From Schizochytrium sp. TIO01 (lineage: Eukaryota > Sar > Bigyra > Thraustochytrida > Thraustochytriidae): 64,000 nt of DNA. Location of the stretch: NCBI GenBank assembly GCA_004764695.1, contig SMSO01000031.1:6319261-6383260 (forward strand), written 5' to 3'. This document shows positions 30,182-41,778 of this stretch, in pieces (positions within the stretch are counted from its first letter, which is position 1; every line of letters begins with the position of its first letter). Under the pieces are notes generated by a model. That model ran no database searches, was not told the origin of the DNA, and was given only the letters and a program-made list of their open reading frames with translations. The position numbers and the translations under genes are program-made.

Positions 30182-31481
30182 TCTGATTTTGCGAGTTCTG
30201 CTACTAGTTCTTGCCAGACAAGTCACAAGGAAAACGTGTTGGCCATGGAAAGTTCGTCCAACCGTTGCAGCGAAATGTGCAGATTTCAAACCTCTAATGC
30301 CTGATATCTATTTCCCCAAAATGGGAGCGGGCGTACTGACCTTGAGACCAGATCTAGTTATTCCCTGCCCAAACTCTCAATGTGTGCTTCCTTGCTGACA
30401 TGGATCGAATTATTCTTTGCAAGATATATCCAAATCCATGAATAGTCTTTGGGAAGACTGAACCCAATAAAAGGACCCAGGGAAACATGTGTGCTAGCGT
30501 TCTACATAGAACGGTATCATCTTTGAAAAACAGAAATATACGTTAATGAACATCGTTTATGTATAACTTTAACTGTACAAAAGGCAACAGTGGTTATTAT
30601 ATTATGCTATAACGCTGGGCATCTATATAAAGTTTATATATTGTGCCAATGTTAATATTAATTTGCTTTCTGTACTTGAGACCGAATGAGCACGAAGGGG
30701 AAGGGTGAGCGCCCACTTCAGCCCGAAGGGGGGCCAGGGGGAGGCGGAGGGGAATGGCTACAGCCGTTCCCAAGCTACGTCGTTTAAGGCACAGTTCTTG
30801 CTGCAGAATTACCTTCATAGCAGTACTCGAGCCAAAAAACTAACAAACATGCCATCGACTGCACTGACATAATTATGGAAAATGAAAATTCCATGACCCC
30901 ATTAGTTAAGTTAATTCCGAATTTTGTGCAACGTCGTAATAAATAGCTTTAGATGGATGTGGTCTGAATGATCGAATTTCGACGCAAGCAACTTGAAATT
31001 CGAGCAATCAAGAAGCTGTCATGCCAGAAACCGTCTCCCTGAATCAGTGGTTTCACTTTGCTTCAGTGCCATTTTCTTTTCCATGCCCCTTCAAGTTTCT
31101 TCTTCGCAAAACTGTGCCCCTCTGAATCTCGCCGTTCAAGTAGTTAGTGCCCTACTCAACAATTGTGGTAACAGCTCTTTTATCTAAGAGATCCGTTGAC
31201 AGCTCCGTGCGTATTGCAGAACTTGTAAATATTTTCTCTTTCCTTATTTTATTTAAAAAGAAAAGAAAAAGAAAAAGAGTTTAAGCATTTATGATCTTTC
31301 TTTCTCTTCAAAGTATACTTTAAAAGTGATGCCTTCATATTATGAATACCACATACTTTCACATTCTTTTATTTTTAGTGTGGGCATAGCCCCGTAGTTA
31401 AATTTTCTAAGTGTTATATTTTTATTTGTTTATTTTAAAAAGAAAGAACAAAGAAAACATAGAGAGTATTTTCCAAAATTT

Positions 31482-31506
31482 TTCTTTCTTTCTTTCTTTC
31501 TTTCTT
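31482..31506. repeat. (TTTC)n microsatellite
   Basis: Six uninterrupted TTTC units in an AT-rich part of the spacer. Confidence 0.85.
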
Positions 31507-33832
31507 AAAAATTAAATTACAGAAGAATCATAGAGTCCTTTTCGAGCCTTGAGAGCTTATTACTTTATCAATTTCTGTATTTCAACTAAAAAATATATAC
31601 CTCTTTACAAAATAACGAATGGGAGTATGATTTATACGCCGAAGAGTAAGTTTTTAAGTTATTGATGCACCAACGAGAAAGAAACATAATTGTGATGTAA
31701 CATTCTTGAGAAAAACTACTATGCCTACAAGAAAAAGGCCGCTAACTCCCTCGAAGCCGCTCGGTACGATAGCGTTGCTGCCGCAGAGCTAAGTCTGAGC
31801 GTTGTGGGCGGAGTAGTCTCCTGCTCTACAGAGGAGCGGCTTTCGTTAATCTCCGGCTCTTCGGATAGCGCCTGACCGTGCGAATGACATGGTACATGTA
31901 CGAGACCATTTGCAAGTTTCCCCTACTCCACAATATCCCGGTCCGTGGCAATGATCCCCCCTCTGTATGATGTTATAAAGTTAGGTTTTGGAATTAATGC
32001 CCGTACCAGACGCGCGCATCTCGAGTGCCGGCGGCGGACATCGTGACTTTGCGGTCAGACAATTTCGGACCCGAGGAAATGCATCTAAAGCTGGCCTGCT
32101 TTTGGATTTTCTGCCGAATTGATGTCCTGACGAAGCCGGCGCTGTCGAGGAATTTCTGGCTCTGTTGCAGCCTCTTTGGGACAGAGATGTGGGTTTTCCT
32201 GAGCATTTGGCTATGCAGATTTCGTCTCAATCTCAGCAGTTCATGCGATTCTTATTCATTTATTTATTTACATATCTTAATTTAGTTTAATTAAAAATAA
32301 ATAAAAATAATAATAAACTTTAAAAAAACGAGAGATAATTGTTTTTAATGATGTCTGGTTCTTAAAGTTGATCAATAATATTCTTAGCAGATAAATAGAG
32401 CAGAAAGCTGGCTAGATTGGACGCCCTCCATCGACACGGTTCAAGGGCGCACGGAGCCAGGCCATCAGCCTCCACTAGCTTCATGTTTGTGCCAAAAAAG
32501 CTGTCGCACCGGTCCTCAAGAAACTTACATATCAGCTCCTCGCCACCTGGCTAGGGTTTAGTAATTCGTGGAGAAAGCACCGCCATTCCCATTCTTGGGC
32601 ACATGTCAACAGGAATTACAGAGAAGATTATGCCTCAAGTGCTGTCGTTGTGCGAACAACGAGAGTAAATAAAGTTTATGGCTATCTATGGTGGTTGATA
32701 ACATCTTCTTCATGACGAAGACCGCGACATTGCAGAGGTGCACCAGGAGAGGTGCATTTGGATCGAGAGCGAGTGAGTGAGAGCGTGCTCGTGCCAGTTT
32801 GTGACAAGTGTGCGAATGCGTTGATCATTCTCGGTAGCGCTGGGAATCTTGAAGCACCTGTGTAAGACCACATTTGCATGCTCACTAATTCCGAAATCGC
32901 ACAGGATCCTCTTATGTTATGTAAGTTCATCTGTTGGAGCTCTTTGCGACGAGCGCATGTGAGGCTTCCCTGGCCCCAAGGCGTTAGGAACCCACGTTGA
33001 ATCGGCGCTAGCGGTCACATCCACGGCACGGCAAGCAACACCGCGGCACAATCTGCATTGCATTTCGCTGCATTCCAGTAAATTCCATGACACGACATCG
33101 CATGACATCACATGACATTTCGCAAATGACCGGCGCCGGGAACAGCTTTAAGCAAGATCGCGATCGACTCATCTAAAGGCGTCGGGTTTACAAAGTTATG
33201 GCAGTCGCCGTTATTTGTTCTCGAGTACAATACCTCCGTCGTCGTTCTACCCAAACGACTGCCACCACCACCGCTCAGGTCATTTCAATCGCCAAGCACG
33301 GCCAGGATCTTCTTGAGATCCAGCCCAGATGTGGCTAACTCACTGACCAACCTATCGGCCAACCAACTAAACCCCTTGTCCGCATTTATGCAATTCGAAG
33401 GCATTGCAGATCTCGCCGCTTGCCCTGAAATTACGACCCTCTCGAGAGTCCTGTCAGCCGTGATGTACGTGAGGACCTCTTTGGCATCTGCATTTCCACA
33501 ACCTGAATTTCAGGCTTTAAGGGCAGCGCCATTCGATCTCCGGCTCCGTTCGTCCCATCATTTCGAGGCGCTCGAATTACACCGCAGCAACATTGCAATT
33601 TATCGCGGCGTCGAGGCCTCTCGCGAAAGGTTATTGATTGGAATGTGCGAATGGATTTGGATGCATTTCAAGAACCTGAAAAGGAAGGCCTCAGTCGGTC
33701 TTCAGTTTCGTGGCGAGAGAAGAGCTCAATCGAAGCGCTCAACTCCAAGAAAGAAGAAAGCCTTCACGCGAGAAGGCGTGAATTTCAAGGAATTCATGGC
33801 TTCGTGGAATGACTTCATGAGCGAAGGATCGA

Positions 33833-33912
33833 ATGAATATGAACGAAAGAATGAATGAATGAGTGAACGAATGAACGAAAGAATGTAATGTATAAATGAA
33901 TGAATGAGTGAA
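33833..33912. repeat. Imperfect (GAAT/GAAC)n array
   Basis: GAAT and GAAC units with GAGT and GAAA variants run across about 80 bp at the edge of a GC-rich island. The array makes several frames here artificially open. Confidence 0.8.
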
Positions 33913-36303
33913 TGGCTGTTCTGAAATGGGATGGGTCCCGCACAACAAATCAGAGGCACGCACGAGCGCCCACGTGCACGAGCTGGACAGGATCTTCAAC
34001 TCGGCCTTGGCGTCGACCTTCGCCGACTCGCCCGACGCGCGAATAAGCACGCAAAGAAAGATCCCCATTCATCGCTCGATCGACCTCTCGATGGATCGAA
34101 GCATCGAAAATCTCTGCATTACAAAGGTACATTTTGTTACTCCACCTTATTCATCCCATCCCTTACAAGCGAGAATCTTACAGTCGCACACAGGACCTCC
34201 AATCCGCCTAGCCCTGGCCTACGCCTCTCTAAGCCCCCTCCCCGCCTAAGAACGCGCCCTCCTGCTCAGGCCCTAGTCTTCTGGCAATCCGCGGTGCCGT
34301 AGCGGCGGGACCCCGCGGTGATGTGTTGGAAGCGGCGCGGTGCGTTGATGAAGAAGAAGGTTGATCAGAGGAGGAGGAATCATGTAAGTAAGTTTGAAGG
34401 CAAAACCGACGCACTGTTAAGTTAAAATGGAGGGCGAAAGAAGGTTTTTATGCGAAGTAAGTGCCTTTGGAAACCAAGAACGAACCTGAGGTTGAGCTTT
34501 GTTTGGATTGGTCGATCTTGGAGAAGAGGCATTTGAGAGTGGGCCTTCGGCCGGTGAATCGGTCAACTGCGCCAGTCGATCGCCCGAATAAGCAGTCCAA
34601 AGTCACAGAAAGAAAGACCTTTCGTACGCATCGCATCGCAGATCGATCAGAATCAGTCAAATGTGAATGAAGCTGACGTAAGAAATTGGCGGAGTGAGCG
34701 AAAAGAAGAAAAGAAGATTTTACATAAACTAATAAATAAATAAATAAATAGATTAATTAAAAATAATAATTAAGCAACAGTCAGATAGATACACAGTCAA
34801 AATAAAGTCAGAAAGAGAGCCAGAAATTAACTATCTATCGATACACATACCGTGGCGGTGAAAACGCCTTCGAAGATTCTCTTTGAGATGGAGATAGATA
34901 GATAATAGATGGGTAGATACTCACTTATAACTTACTGACTTGCTGTCTGACTTATTTACTCTCCTTTCGAGCAGATTGAACTTCTGAAGAGCTCTTTTCT
35001 TCTTCTTATCTTTCGCTGTCTATTCTGTTTTCCTCTCCTTTTAATTAAAATCAATGTCAATATTTCTATTTCTTTTCTTTTCTTTTTTTAAAAAGAAGAA
35101 AATCGAAAGAATTATAACAGTTGTTATACCAAAGAAGGCAAAGCTCACAATAGTGGAACCCGTGTAGCATCAATTCGTAATAATTCATCATATTCCGGTT
35201 CTTGTAGCGGCAGACCTCATCAACTCGGTCGACGGGAAAGAATCTCAGAAGAACCTCTAAAGAAACCAAAGCCCCTCATACACCCGGTCCCTTATGCGCG
35301 GCCTCCGTCGTGATTGCCCGTTCAGGCCGCCTCCCATATCGCTCCCATATCGCTCCACCGTCGTCTTCTTTCGCGATTCTCTGCGGCAAATCGCAGTCCA
35401 AACCTCAGTCGAGGCCTACGATGTGCTCCTCAGCCCCTTCGCGTGTGCCTCTTCGACCCCTCAAGCCTCCAATTGACGGGCCCACTCCCCTTCCGCGCAG
35501 AGCTTTTCGCGCCCCTTCCCGCCTTATTGGACAAGGGCGGGCGCACGGTGAGATCGCCGCTGCGCCTCGCAAAGGGCGGCGGCGTGTCACCAGAATAGGT
35601 GTCATGAAGGGTTTTTCTTTATTTCCTCCTCTCTTTCAGGTCTGTAGATGAATGAATAATAATTTTGTTGTATTGGATAAGCGCTTCTTTTATGGATGGA
35701 GATTTTGTTTAATTCTTATTCTTCTTTAATTTTATAGAAACTGGTCTTCTTCGCTTTTCGTTGGTGTTGTTGCTTTGCTTTGCTTTGCAGAAGGAGGTGG
35801 CTTTGGCAGCGGAGGAAGGCGGTTTCAAGAAGGGGAGCGTGGCTTAGGCCCTTCCTTTGGGGCAGTTCTTGCGCTTTGTTACGAGCTTTTCAATCACAGG
35901 TCAGTTCGTCATTTCGAGTTTTCGAGGTATGTCGAGAACTCACATGAAAAAAAAATGAAAAAAAGACAGAAGCACTAAGGAGAACTTTTAACGCAAAGTA
36001 AAAAAAAACAGCAGATTTTTCATTCACTCATTCATTCAATTCCTTCCGATGAGGCGAGTTTGGAGTCTTTGCGTCGGTCTTTCGGCAGATCGCCCTTTCA
36101 AACTTCGTCGTCATGGCTTCTCAATCGTACTTCTGCACTCTATAATTCTATCTATCTACTCTCTGTTATGTATGCATTCCGGCTCCTCCTCCAATCGAGC
36201 TTTTCCTAGCTTTATTTATTTATGCATTTATTTATGTAACTATTGTTTATTTATTGTTTATTTATTCATATAAAGTTGTTCATATGATCCTCGATTCCTT
36301 TTT

Positions 36304-36341
36304 ACTTCTTCATACTTCTTCATACTTCTTCATACTTCTTC
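36304..36341. repeat. 10-bp tandem repeat ACTTCTTCAT
   Basis: Three perfect units and a partial fourth run head to tail. Confidence 0.9.
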
Positions 36342-36629
36342 TTTACTCGCCTTTCTAATCGTTTCTAAGTGGAAAAGCAGAAAAACAGAGGTACTGCGCA
36401 TGCATGCTCTGCGAAGGAAGGGCTAGCGTCGGCGCTTCGACAGGAATCGCAGCAAATGCCATCGAAAGAACGGCACGTCGATCTCGAAGAGATCTTTTGC
36501 GCAGAAACCATCGAAGTGCTCTCTCGAGGAATCACAGGTCTGCAAATATTGATACCTGGTTTTTATTATTCTTACTCTTAAAAAATAGAAAATAAAAAAT
36601 TACTATTTTAAAATGAATGAAATATGTTA

Positions 36630-36631
<2 letters not shown>

Positions 36632-36683
<52 letters not shown>

Positions 36684-36688
36684 GTATA
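36632..36688. repeat. (TA)n followed by (TATG)n
   Basis: About twenty TA units are followed by four TATG units, about 580 bp upstream of the first exchanger start codon. Confidence 0.95.
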
Positions 36689-37265
36689 AACTACTGTTCA
36701 AAAGCGATGACTTCGCTCTGATCTGATTAATTAAAGCACATTTGTTTGTTTTTCAAGTAATTATTAACAAAGAAAAGAAAAGTAGAGGAAAATTTGTGAA
36801 AACAGAAACAAAAAAGAGTGGAAAACAAATAACAAACATAAAAAACGAAGAAAGAAAAATCGACGTGAAGGACGACTTCGGGGTGGTTGTTTCCTTGGAG
36901 CTCCCTGCATAATCAAAAGGCTTTCTCGGCGACCCTGACGAGTCCGCTTCTGTGGCCATAGCGCTCGGTGCCTTCGTGCAGGCTGGCTTCGTGCAGCGTG
37001 GCACGGGTACCGGTCGGCTTGACGTGGAGGCGGGGGTCTCAGTAGACCAGTTCACAGCTTAGTACCCAGTCGGCAAGCCTCGAGCCGCGAGCTCGTGCTT
37101 CAACCCAAACAACTTCGACGTCGAGGTGCCTGCAAAGTTGACTTTGTTGTGTGCTTGCTTGCCCTCTGGTTGCTGGGTTCTACACATTGTCGAAGGAAAC
37201 TCTGTATAGCAAGCAGATCAAGATTGGGTTCCTCGAAATTGCCTTCATCAGAGATAGACATAATC

Positions 37266-39935
37266 ATGGAAAACCGAAGCCTGGTATCGGTGACTGAGGA
37301 CGTCACAATGAAGCACAATGCTAGCGCGTTAGTTGACGACAATGCTAGGGAGGCGCGGAGAGCGAAGATCCGCACGAAACTTCGCGCTAGAATTGGGTTC
37401 TTGGGTATCGGTCTTTCGGCACTTGTCGTGCTTGGGCAGCTGGGGTGGTTTGCTCAAGGTAATTCGCAGTATGAAACCGGTCGCCGCGACAGCCGCCGCC
37501 GTGAACTATCGTCTTCTTCATCATCAGGCACAGAGGATGCATTCTGTAGCGAAGATCCTGGCATGGCCTCATTTTGTGTGGTGAATGGCACTAACCTCTG
37601 CACTGGTGATGATGAATATACGCGTGTTTGCTGCCTAAATAAAGACGAGTGCCGCACATTTTATGGCGATGTATGTCCAGAGTCATACATCTGCGATGCG
37701 GAGCTAATGCCTGGATCTACAGGCTACGGCAGGTGCTTAAAGGATTGGGAAATGAACGGCGGTGCATGGGCCTACGTCATTATCATGTTTTACCTCTTCC
37801 TTGGTCTTGCAATCGTTTGCGATGACTATTTTGTCGCATCCCTTGAAAGTATTAGCGAGTCACTTAACCTCTCTGAGGATGTTGCAGGAGCCACCTTTCT
37901 CGCAGCGGGTAGCAGCGCACCCGAACTTTTCGTTTCGCTGGCAGATAACGTGATTGCAAACCCACCCAAGGATGTCGGTATTGGTACCATCGTGGGTTCT
38001 GCTATCTTCAATATTTTAGTTATTATCGGCCTCACTGCAATGCTTGCCGGTGATGTGCTTCACCTTGATTGGCGCCCCCTTGCACGTGACGTGAGCTTCT
38101 ACATTGTCTCTATTGTAGTGCTGCTGGCTGTAATCATTGACGGTGATGCCCATTGGTGGGAAGGTCTCATTATGCTGCTCATCTACGCACTTTATATTGG
38201 TTTTATGACCGTCAATGCTCGAATCTTTGTGTGGATGGACCAAAAATTTGGCAGTTCCAGGCCTCAGGAAGGTTCCACTCCTGACGGCGACACTCCCGTA
38301 CCCAAGCTGCCTGTCGATGATATTGAGACCGCCCCCGCACTTACTACCTCACCCTCCTTAGTCACTACCCCGGCCTCCAACTACACTAACCTGGACACTG
38401 ATAGCGGTGCTGTCGAGCTTGCTCTCACTGATTATGAAACATCAGAAGACCTTAACTCCAAGGTAAACTTAGACAAGGTTTCAGGAGAGGGCACAAGTCT
38501 CAACTCCGTACAGCCGGTCACTACCGTGTCTAATTCCACTTCCTATTCAGCTTCCTCTGAAGGTGTCGTTCGTGCAGCCGAAACTCTCCTGGGAAGTTCC
38601 GCTATGCCTGCCCAAGGTCCTGCCGTTCGTCACACTGTGGAGACCTCGAGACCTACAGCTGCTGTTGAGGCAGCCGCTGAAGTCGCGCGTCTCGAGCGCC
38701 GCAACAGTGAAACTCACGTTCGTGAACACTCTTCAATGGCTGGCCATCAGAATCACTACCGTGGCGATGGTAGTGCTCGTTTTGTGGCAGGTTCCAATTC
38801 TTCCAACCCTCTTTTTATTAGCCGTAATCGTGGGTTCAATCACAGCATGCGTTTCAGTCGCGAGGGCTCAGTGCGCAGTGGAGTGGCTCCTTTTGGCCAC
38901 AACGAGCAACACCCCAATATGCTTTCTGCACACCAGAACTCTTCTCGCAAGAGTGTCACAGATGTCGCACAGGCCGTCATCCGAGCCAGTCTTGAGAGCA
39001 AGTCGTGGGCGGATCACTCCCAACAGGCTATGGAAGGCAAGCAGCACAGTTCTGCACCCGACGGAACACACTCCGGCCGAGGAATTTCCGAGGGCCAAGG
39101 CTCCTCAAGCAACGTAGTTCCTGACAACAGCGGACAGGGACTCGCTCTTACCAAGGTGGTTGCTCCCGACCCTGTCGTTTGTGAGGAGCAGGAAGACGAA
39201 CAGGAATCATACTGGGCTCCTCTGCACTGGCCTTCGTACGAAGGAAACAGCGAGAAGGAAGGAGCCGAGGCCTCAGGAAACATGCCGAACAAGCTGTCCT
39301 TCGTTGGCCGCTGCTGCTACGGCTGGAAGTCACTCTGGGCATCGCGTTTGTACTACGTGATTTCCTTCCCATATAACTTCATGTTTCGCTTCACAATCCC
39401 GGACTGCACCTTCGACGTCTTCGGAGAGGACAAGGAAGGCGCCGAGCCCAATCGCCGTATCGCATTCTCACTCACATTCACGATGAGCATCGTGTGGATC
39501 GCTGTGCTTTCTTACTTTCTTGTGTGGTCAGCGAGTAAGTTCGGCTGCACTGTGGGCATCCCTTCCTCTGTTATGGGCTTGACCTTTATTGCAGCGGGAA
39601 CGAGTGTGCCCGACGCAATATCCTCCATTATCGTCGCTCGCCAGGGCCAGGGTGACATGGCAGTTGCGAACTCGATCGGCAGTAACATCTTTGATATTCT
39701 CATTGGCCTTGGTCTTCCTTGGTTCCTTGCAGGTCTCATTTACAAGAACTCTTCCAACGTCCAAATTGATGATATCACTGTTGGTATGTCCTTTCTCTTT
39801 GCAATTGTCGTCGTGCTAGTTATCGTGCTCAAGATCGCGCGCTGGCGCCTTAACAAGATCGTGGGCGGAGTTCTGCTTTTCTTGTATGTCTTCTACATTA
39901 TCTTTGAGCTCGTCATTTACCCTCACGTCGAATAA
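37266..39935 (+). CDS. K+-dependent Na+/Ca2+ exchanger-like (NCKX/SLC24), paralogue A
   Basis: The product is 889 residues from the ATG at 37266, a start chosen because the paralogue at 60929 begins at the equivalent point. A first membrane segment lies at 43-63. A lumenal or extracellular domain at 94-157 has nine cysteines (94, 104, 112, 122, 123, 129, 137, 143, 157). The first exchanger half contains alpha-1 (GATFLAAGSSAPELF, Glu220). A long polar loop spans about 330-695. The second half holds alpha-2 (GLTFIAAGTSVPD, Asp783) and GSNIFDI with Asp810; its counterpart in NCKX2 is linked to K+ dependence. These proteins export Ca2+ and K+ in exchange for Na+ across the plasma or a vesicle membrane. 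The loop is far longer than usual and Ser/Thr-rich, so probably regulatory. Family assignment is firm; ion selectivity is inferred. Confidence 0.92.
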   Translation: MENRSLVSVTEDVTMKHNASALVDDNAREARRAKIRTKLRARIGFLGIGLSALVVLGQLGWFAQGNSQYETGRRDSRRRELSSSSSSGTEDAFCSEDPGMASFCVVNGTNLCTGDDEYTRVCCLNKDECRTFYGDVCPESYICDAELMPGSTGYGRCLKDWEMNGGAWAYVIIMFYLFLGLAIVCDDYFVASLESISESLNLSEDVAGATFLAAGSSAPELFVSLADNVIANPPKDVGIGTIVGSAIFNILVIIGLTAMLAGDVLHLDWRPLARDVSFYIVSIVVLLAVIIDGDAHWWEGLIMLLIYALYIGFMTVNARIFVWMDQKFGSSRPQEGSTPDGDTPVPKLPVDDIETAPALTTSPSLVTTPASNYTNLDTDSGAVELALTDYETSEDLNSKVNLDKVSGEGTSLNSVQPVTTVSNSTSYSASSEGVVRAAETLLGSSAMPAQGPAVRHTVETSRPTAAVEAAAEVARLERRNSETHVREHSSMAGHQNHYRGDGSARFVAGSNSSNPLFISRNRGFNHSMRFSREGSVRSGVAPFGHNEQHPNMLSAHQNSSRKSVTDVAQAVIRASLESKSWADHSQQAMEGKQHSSAPDGTHSGRGISEGQGSSSNVVPDNSGQGLALTKVVAPDPVVCEEQEDEQESYWAPLHWPSYEGNSEKEGAEASGNMPNKLSFVGRCCYGWKSLWASRLYYVISFPYNFMFRFTIPDCTFDVFGEDKEGAEPNRRIAFSLTFTMSIVWIAVLSYFLVWSASKFGCTVGIPSSVMGLTFIAAGTSVPDAISSIIVARQGQGDMAVANSIGSNIFDILIGLGLPWFLAGLIYKNSSNVQIDDITVGMSFLFAIVVVLVIVLKIARWRLNKIVGGVLLFLYVFYIIFELVIYPHVE

Positions 39936-40752
39936 ATTAGCATTAGTACTACCACCACCGCTCATACTCCTGCTTTCTCTATTATTTGTCAAAACTAAAG
40001 AACTATAATTTGTAGTAACCAATCTTCTTCACTGTTGCCTATCAGCGCCCTCGCTCCTCTCGATTACCGCTGCCTTGACTTGCTCCTCTCTGAGTTAGGG
40101 TATTGCTGCGTCTAGGAGCATCCCAGCCACCTTCGCTTTAGGTTCTCCGAACTTCGGGGCCCCTTGTTTCTACCCGGAGTATGTGGTTCCCCAATTCCCC
40201 TCCACCCCGAATGAGAAAGCCGCTTGCTCAGTTCCCCAAATGTGGTTTCGATGTTGCTGCTGCTGCTGCACCTATGGTGGGTATTTCTTGGCTCGTTTCT
40301 TCCTTCCGTAGGATTTCTTCTGCCCCACTCGCACGAACCACATCATTCACCACTCACTGTAAAAATGTCCTCGTATGTATTGGTTGCTTTGATGGTGGCA
40401 ATGTCCCCCTCGCAATCGAACCGTGCATTTTGCTTGGGCGGCAACGCTGAAAACTGCGTGGTAACCTAAAGAAGCTTGTGATACAATTCAGGTTTCTGAA
40501 TAGGTGGCCTCTGAACTCAATAGTAAGGAAGTTGCCCATCAAATTCCACAGTTTACAAACCGCCTAGGTTGTGGGTCTTATTAGCGAGTCTGAGAGTAAA
40601 ATCGCAATCGGGCAAAATGATTCTTATCTTATAGTGTTGAACGAAAATGTCGATAAGCAATGTCACAAACAAACAAGGAGCTTCTTTATTTATATTATAG
40701 TATAGAACAAAAATGTTGATAAGCGGAGACTCCTGTCTTCGCTTGATGATGC
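39936..40752. other. Intergenic, convergent 3' flanks
   Basis: The exchanger's 3' flank (AATAAA overlaps its stop codon at about 39931) faces the 3' end of the ankyrin gene. No gene recognised. Confidence 0.5.
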
Positions 40753-41778
40753 CTAAATTGCAAGGTATGAAATACAGCGATTTAAGACATCGATGGGGAG
40801 GCCAGATGATAGAGAAAAAGACTCTTGTGTGTCGCGGCAAGTTGCACGTAAGAGCTCCCAACGCATTGCCAGACAGCGTTGCTCAAGAGTCGTGTTCGAG
40901 GAAGCAATCATCAGGAGACGCCGTGAGCCTGGGAGTTGGTCGATTCGAGCCCACAACCCAGTGGCAATATTCTCACCTGTAGCGCCATGATCGATGAGAA
41001 GAGCCGCGCATTTATGTCGTTTAGTTCGGATGTCATCCTCACAGTCCGTCAAAGACAGTGCAAATACATCTTCAAGCTCAGCTTTTGGCATTCTAGGTCC
41101 TAGGTAATTTAACAAAGATCGAAGCATCGACACGTTGCCTAGCCTCACGGCGCTGTAAAATGCGGTGCGGCCGTTCACATCTCGCCACATGACGTTTGCC
41201 CCGCGTCGCAAGAGGAGCGTGAGTAATTCGACACGATCACTCTCTACAGCAATCTGCACAAAACCTCTTCTCTGATCATCAAAAACTCGCTGCCGTGGTG
41301 TCTCGGTTCGCTGGTGCGGCATTGTGGGCATTTGCATCCCAATCCGGGCACTTGCACCTGTTTGGCCAGCGTCTCGTCGCTGTCGAACGGATCGTCTAAA
41401 TCCGTTTGATGCATGATTAGCTACAACGTCAAGTTCAAGCTCTTCTTCGTCTTCATCCTCGTTTCCGGAGCTAGAGATAGACCCTGTTCCACTTCGTAGT
41501 CGAGAGGGCCATCTAGAGTGCCTCCTCATTGTGTTTACGCCATCATGGCGGTCATCATCATCCTCACTGGGGCTTAAGCTCTGGCCAAAAACATTGTTTA
41601 CGCCGCTCGTGCTGCTAGCTGTGCTCGTTGAAGAGTGCCTTCTTGATTCTTGCCTCTGAAGAACCTGCTCGGTTTCCATTGTGTCCGTAACCTCGTCACG
41701 TTGAATATTGCTGACTTCGTCAGGATTCACTCCTCCCGTTAAGCTCGTCTGCGAAGTTTTGCGAAATCTTCGCATCAT
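40753..41778 (-). CDS. Ankyrin-repeat protein
   Basis: The product is 341 residues; two adjacent ATGs (41778, 41775) begin MMRRF. Residues 1-165 are Ser/Arg/acidic and disordered, with a run of Asp/Glu near 106-117. Two ankyrin repeats are visible: FVQIAVESDRVELLTLLLRRGANV (173-196) and the next helix pair TAFYSAVRLGNVSMLRSLLNYLG (205-227). A more degenerate third may lie near 235-268 (KRHKCAALLIDHGA). The C-terminal GLPIDVLNRCISYL has the spacing of a SOCS-box-like or similar helical tail, but this is weak. It is probably a protein-interaction adaptor; the partner is unknown. It ends convergently with exchanger A. Confidence 0.75.
   Translation of the reverse strand: MMRRFRKTSQTSLTGGVNPDEVSNIQRDEVTDTMETEQVLQRQESRRHSSTSTASSTSGVNNVFGQSLSPSEDDDDRHDGVNTMRRHSRWPSRLRSGTGSISSSGNEDEDEEELELDVVANHASNGFRRSVRQRRDAGQTGASARIGMQMPTMPHQRTETPRQRVFDDQRRGFVQIAVESDRVELLTLLLRRGANVMWRDVNGRTAFYSAVRLGNVSMLRSLLNYLGPRMPKAELEDVFALSLTDCEDDIRTKRHKCAALLIDHGATGENIATGLWARIDQLPGSRRLLMIASSNTTLEQRCLAMRWELLRATCRDTQESFSLSSGLPIDVLNRCISYLAI

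Larger units (their letters stand above)
30182..37265. other. 7-kb spacer with simple repeats and GC-rich islands
   Basis: No convincing gene lies between the EGF-like gene and the first exchanger. AT-rich parts carry simple repeats: TTTC (31482-31506), GAAT/GAAC (33833-33912), AAAT (34729-34751), ACTTCTTCAT (36304-36341) and TA/TATG (36632-36688). Two islands (about 32980-34080 and 35280-35600) have gene-like GC. They hold only non-ATG or short frames without recognisable homology. The 12-bp duplication CCCATATCGCTC occurs near 35334-35357. An open frame runs into the exchanger from 37095 without an ATG until 37266. Confidence 0.45.

Noticed and set aside
33391-33858. 155-codon ATG frame in a GC-rich island
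   Set aside because: No recognisable domain, and the end runs into a GAAT simple repeat that keeps frames open artificially. Left as spacer.
40930-40990. GATTCGAGCCC, resembling a tRNA B-box
   Set aside because: It lies inside the ankyrin gene, and no A-box, cloverleaf or T-run could be found around it.
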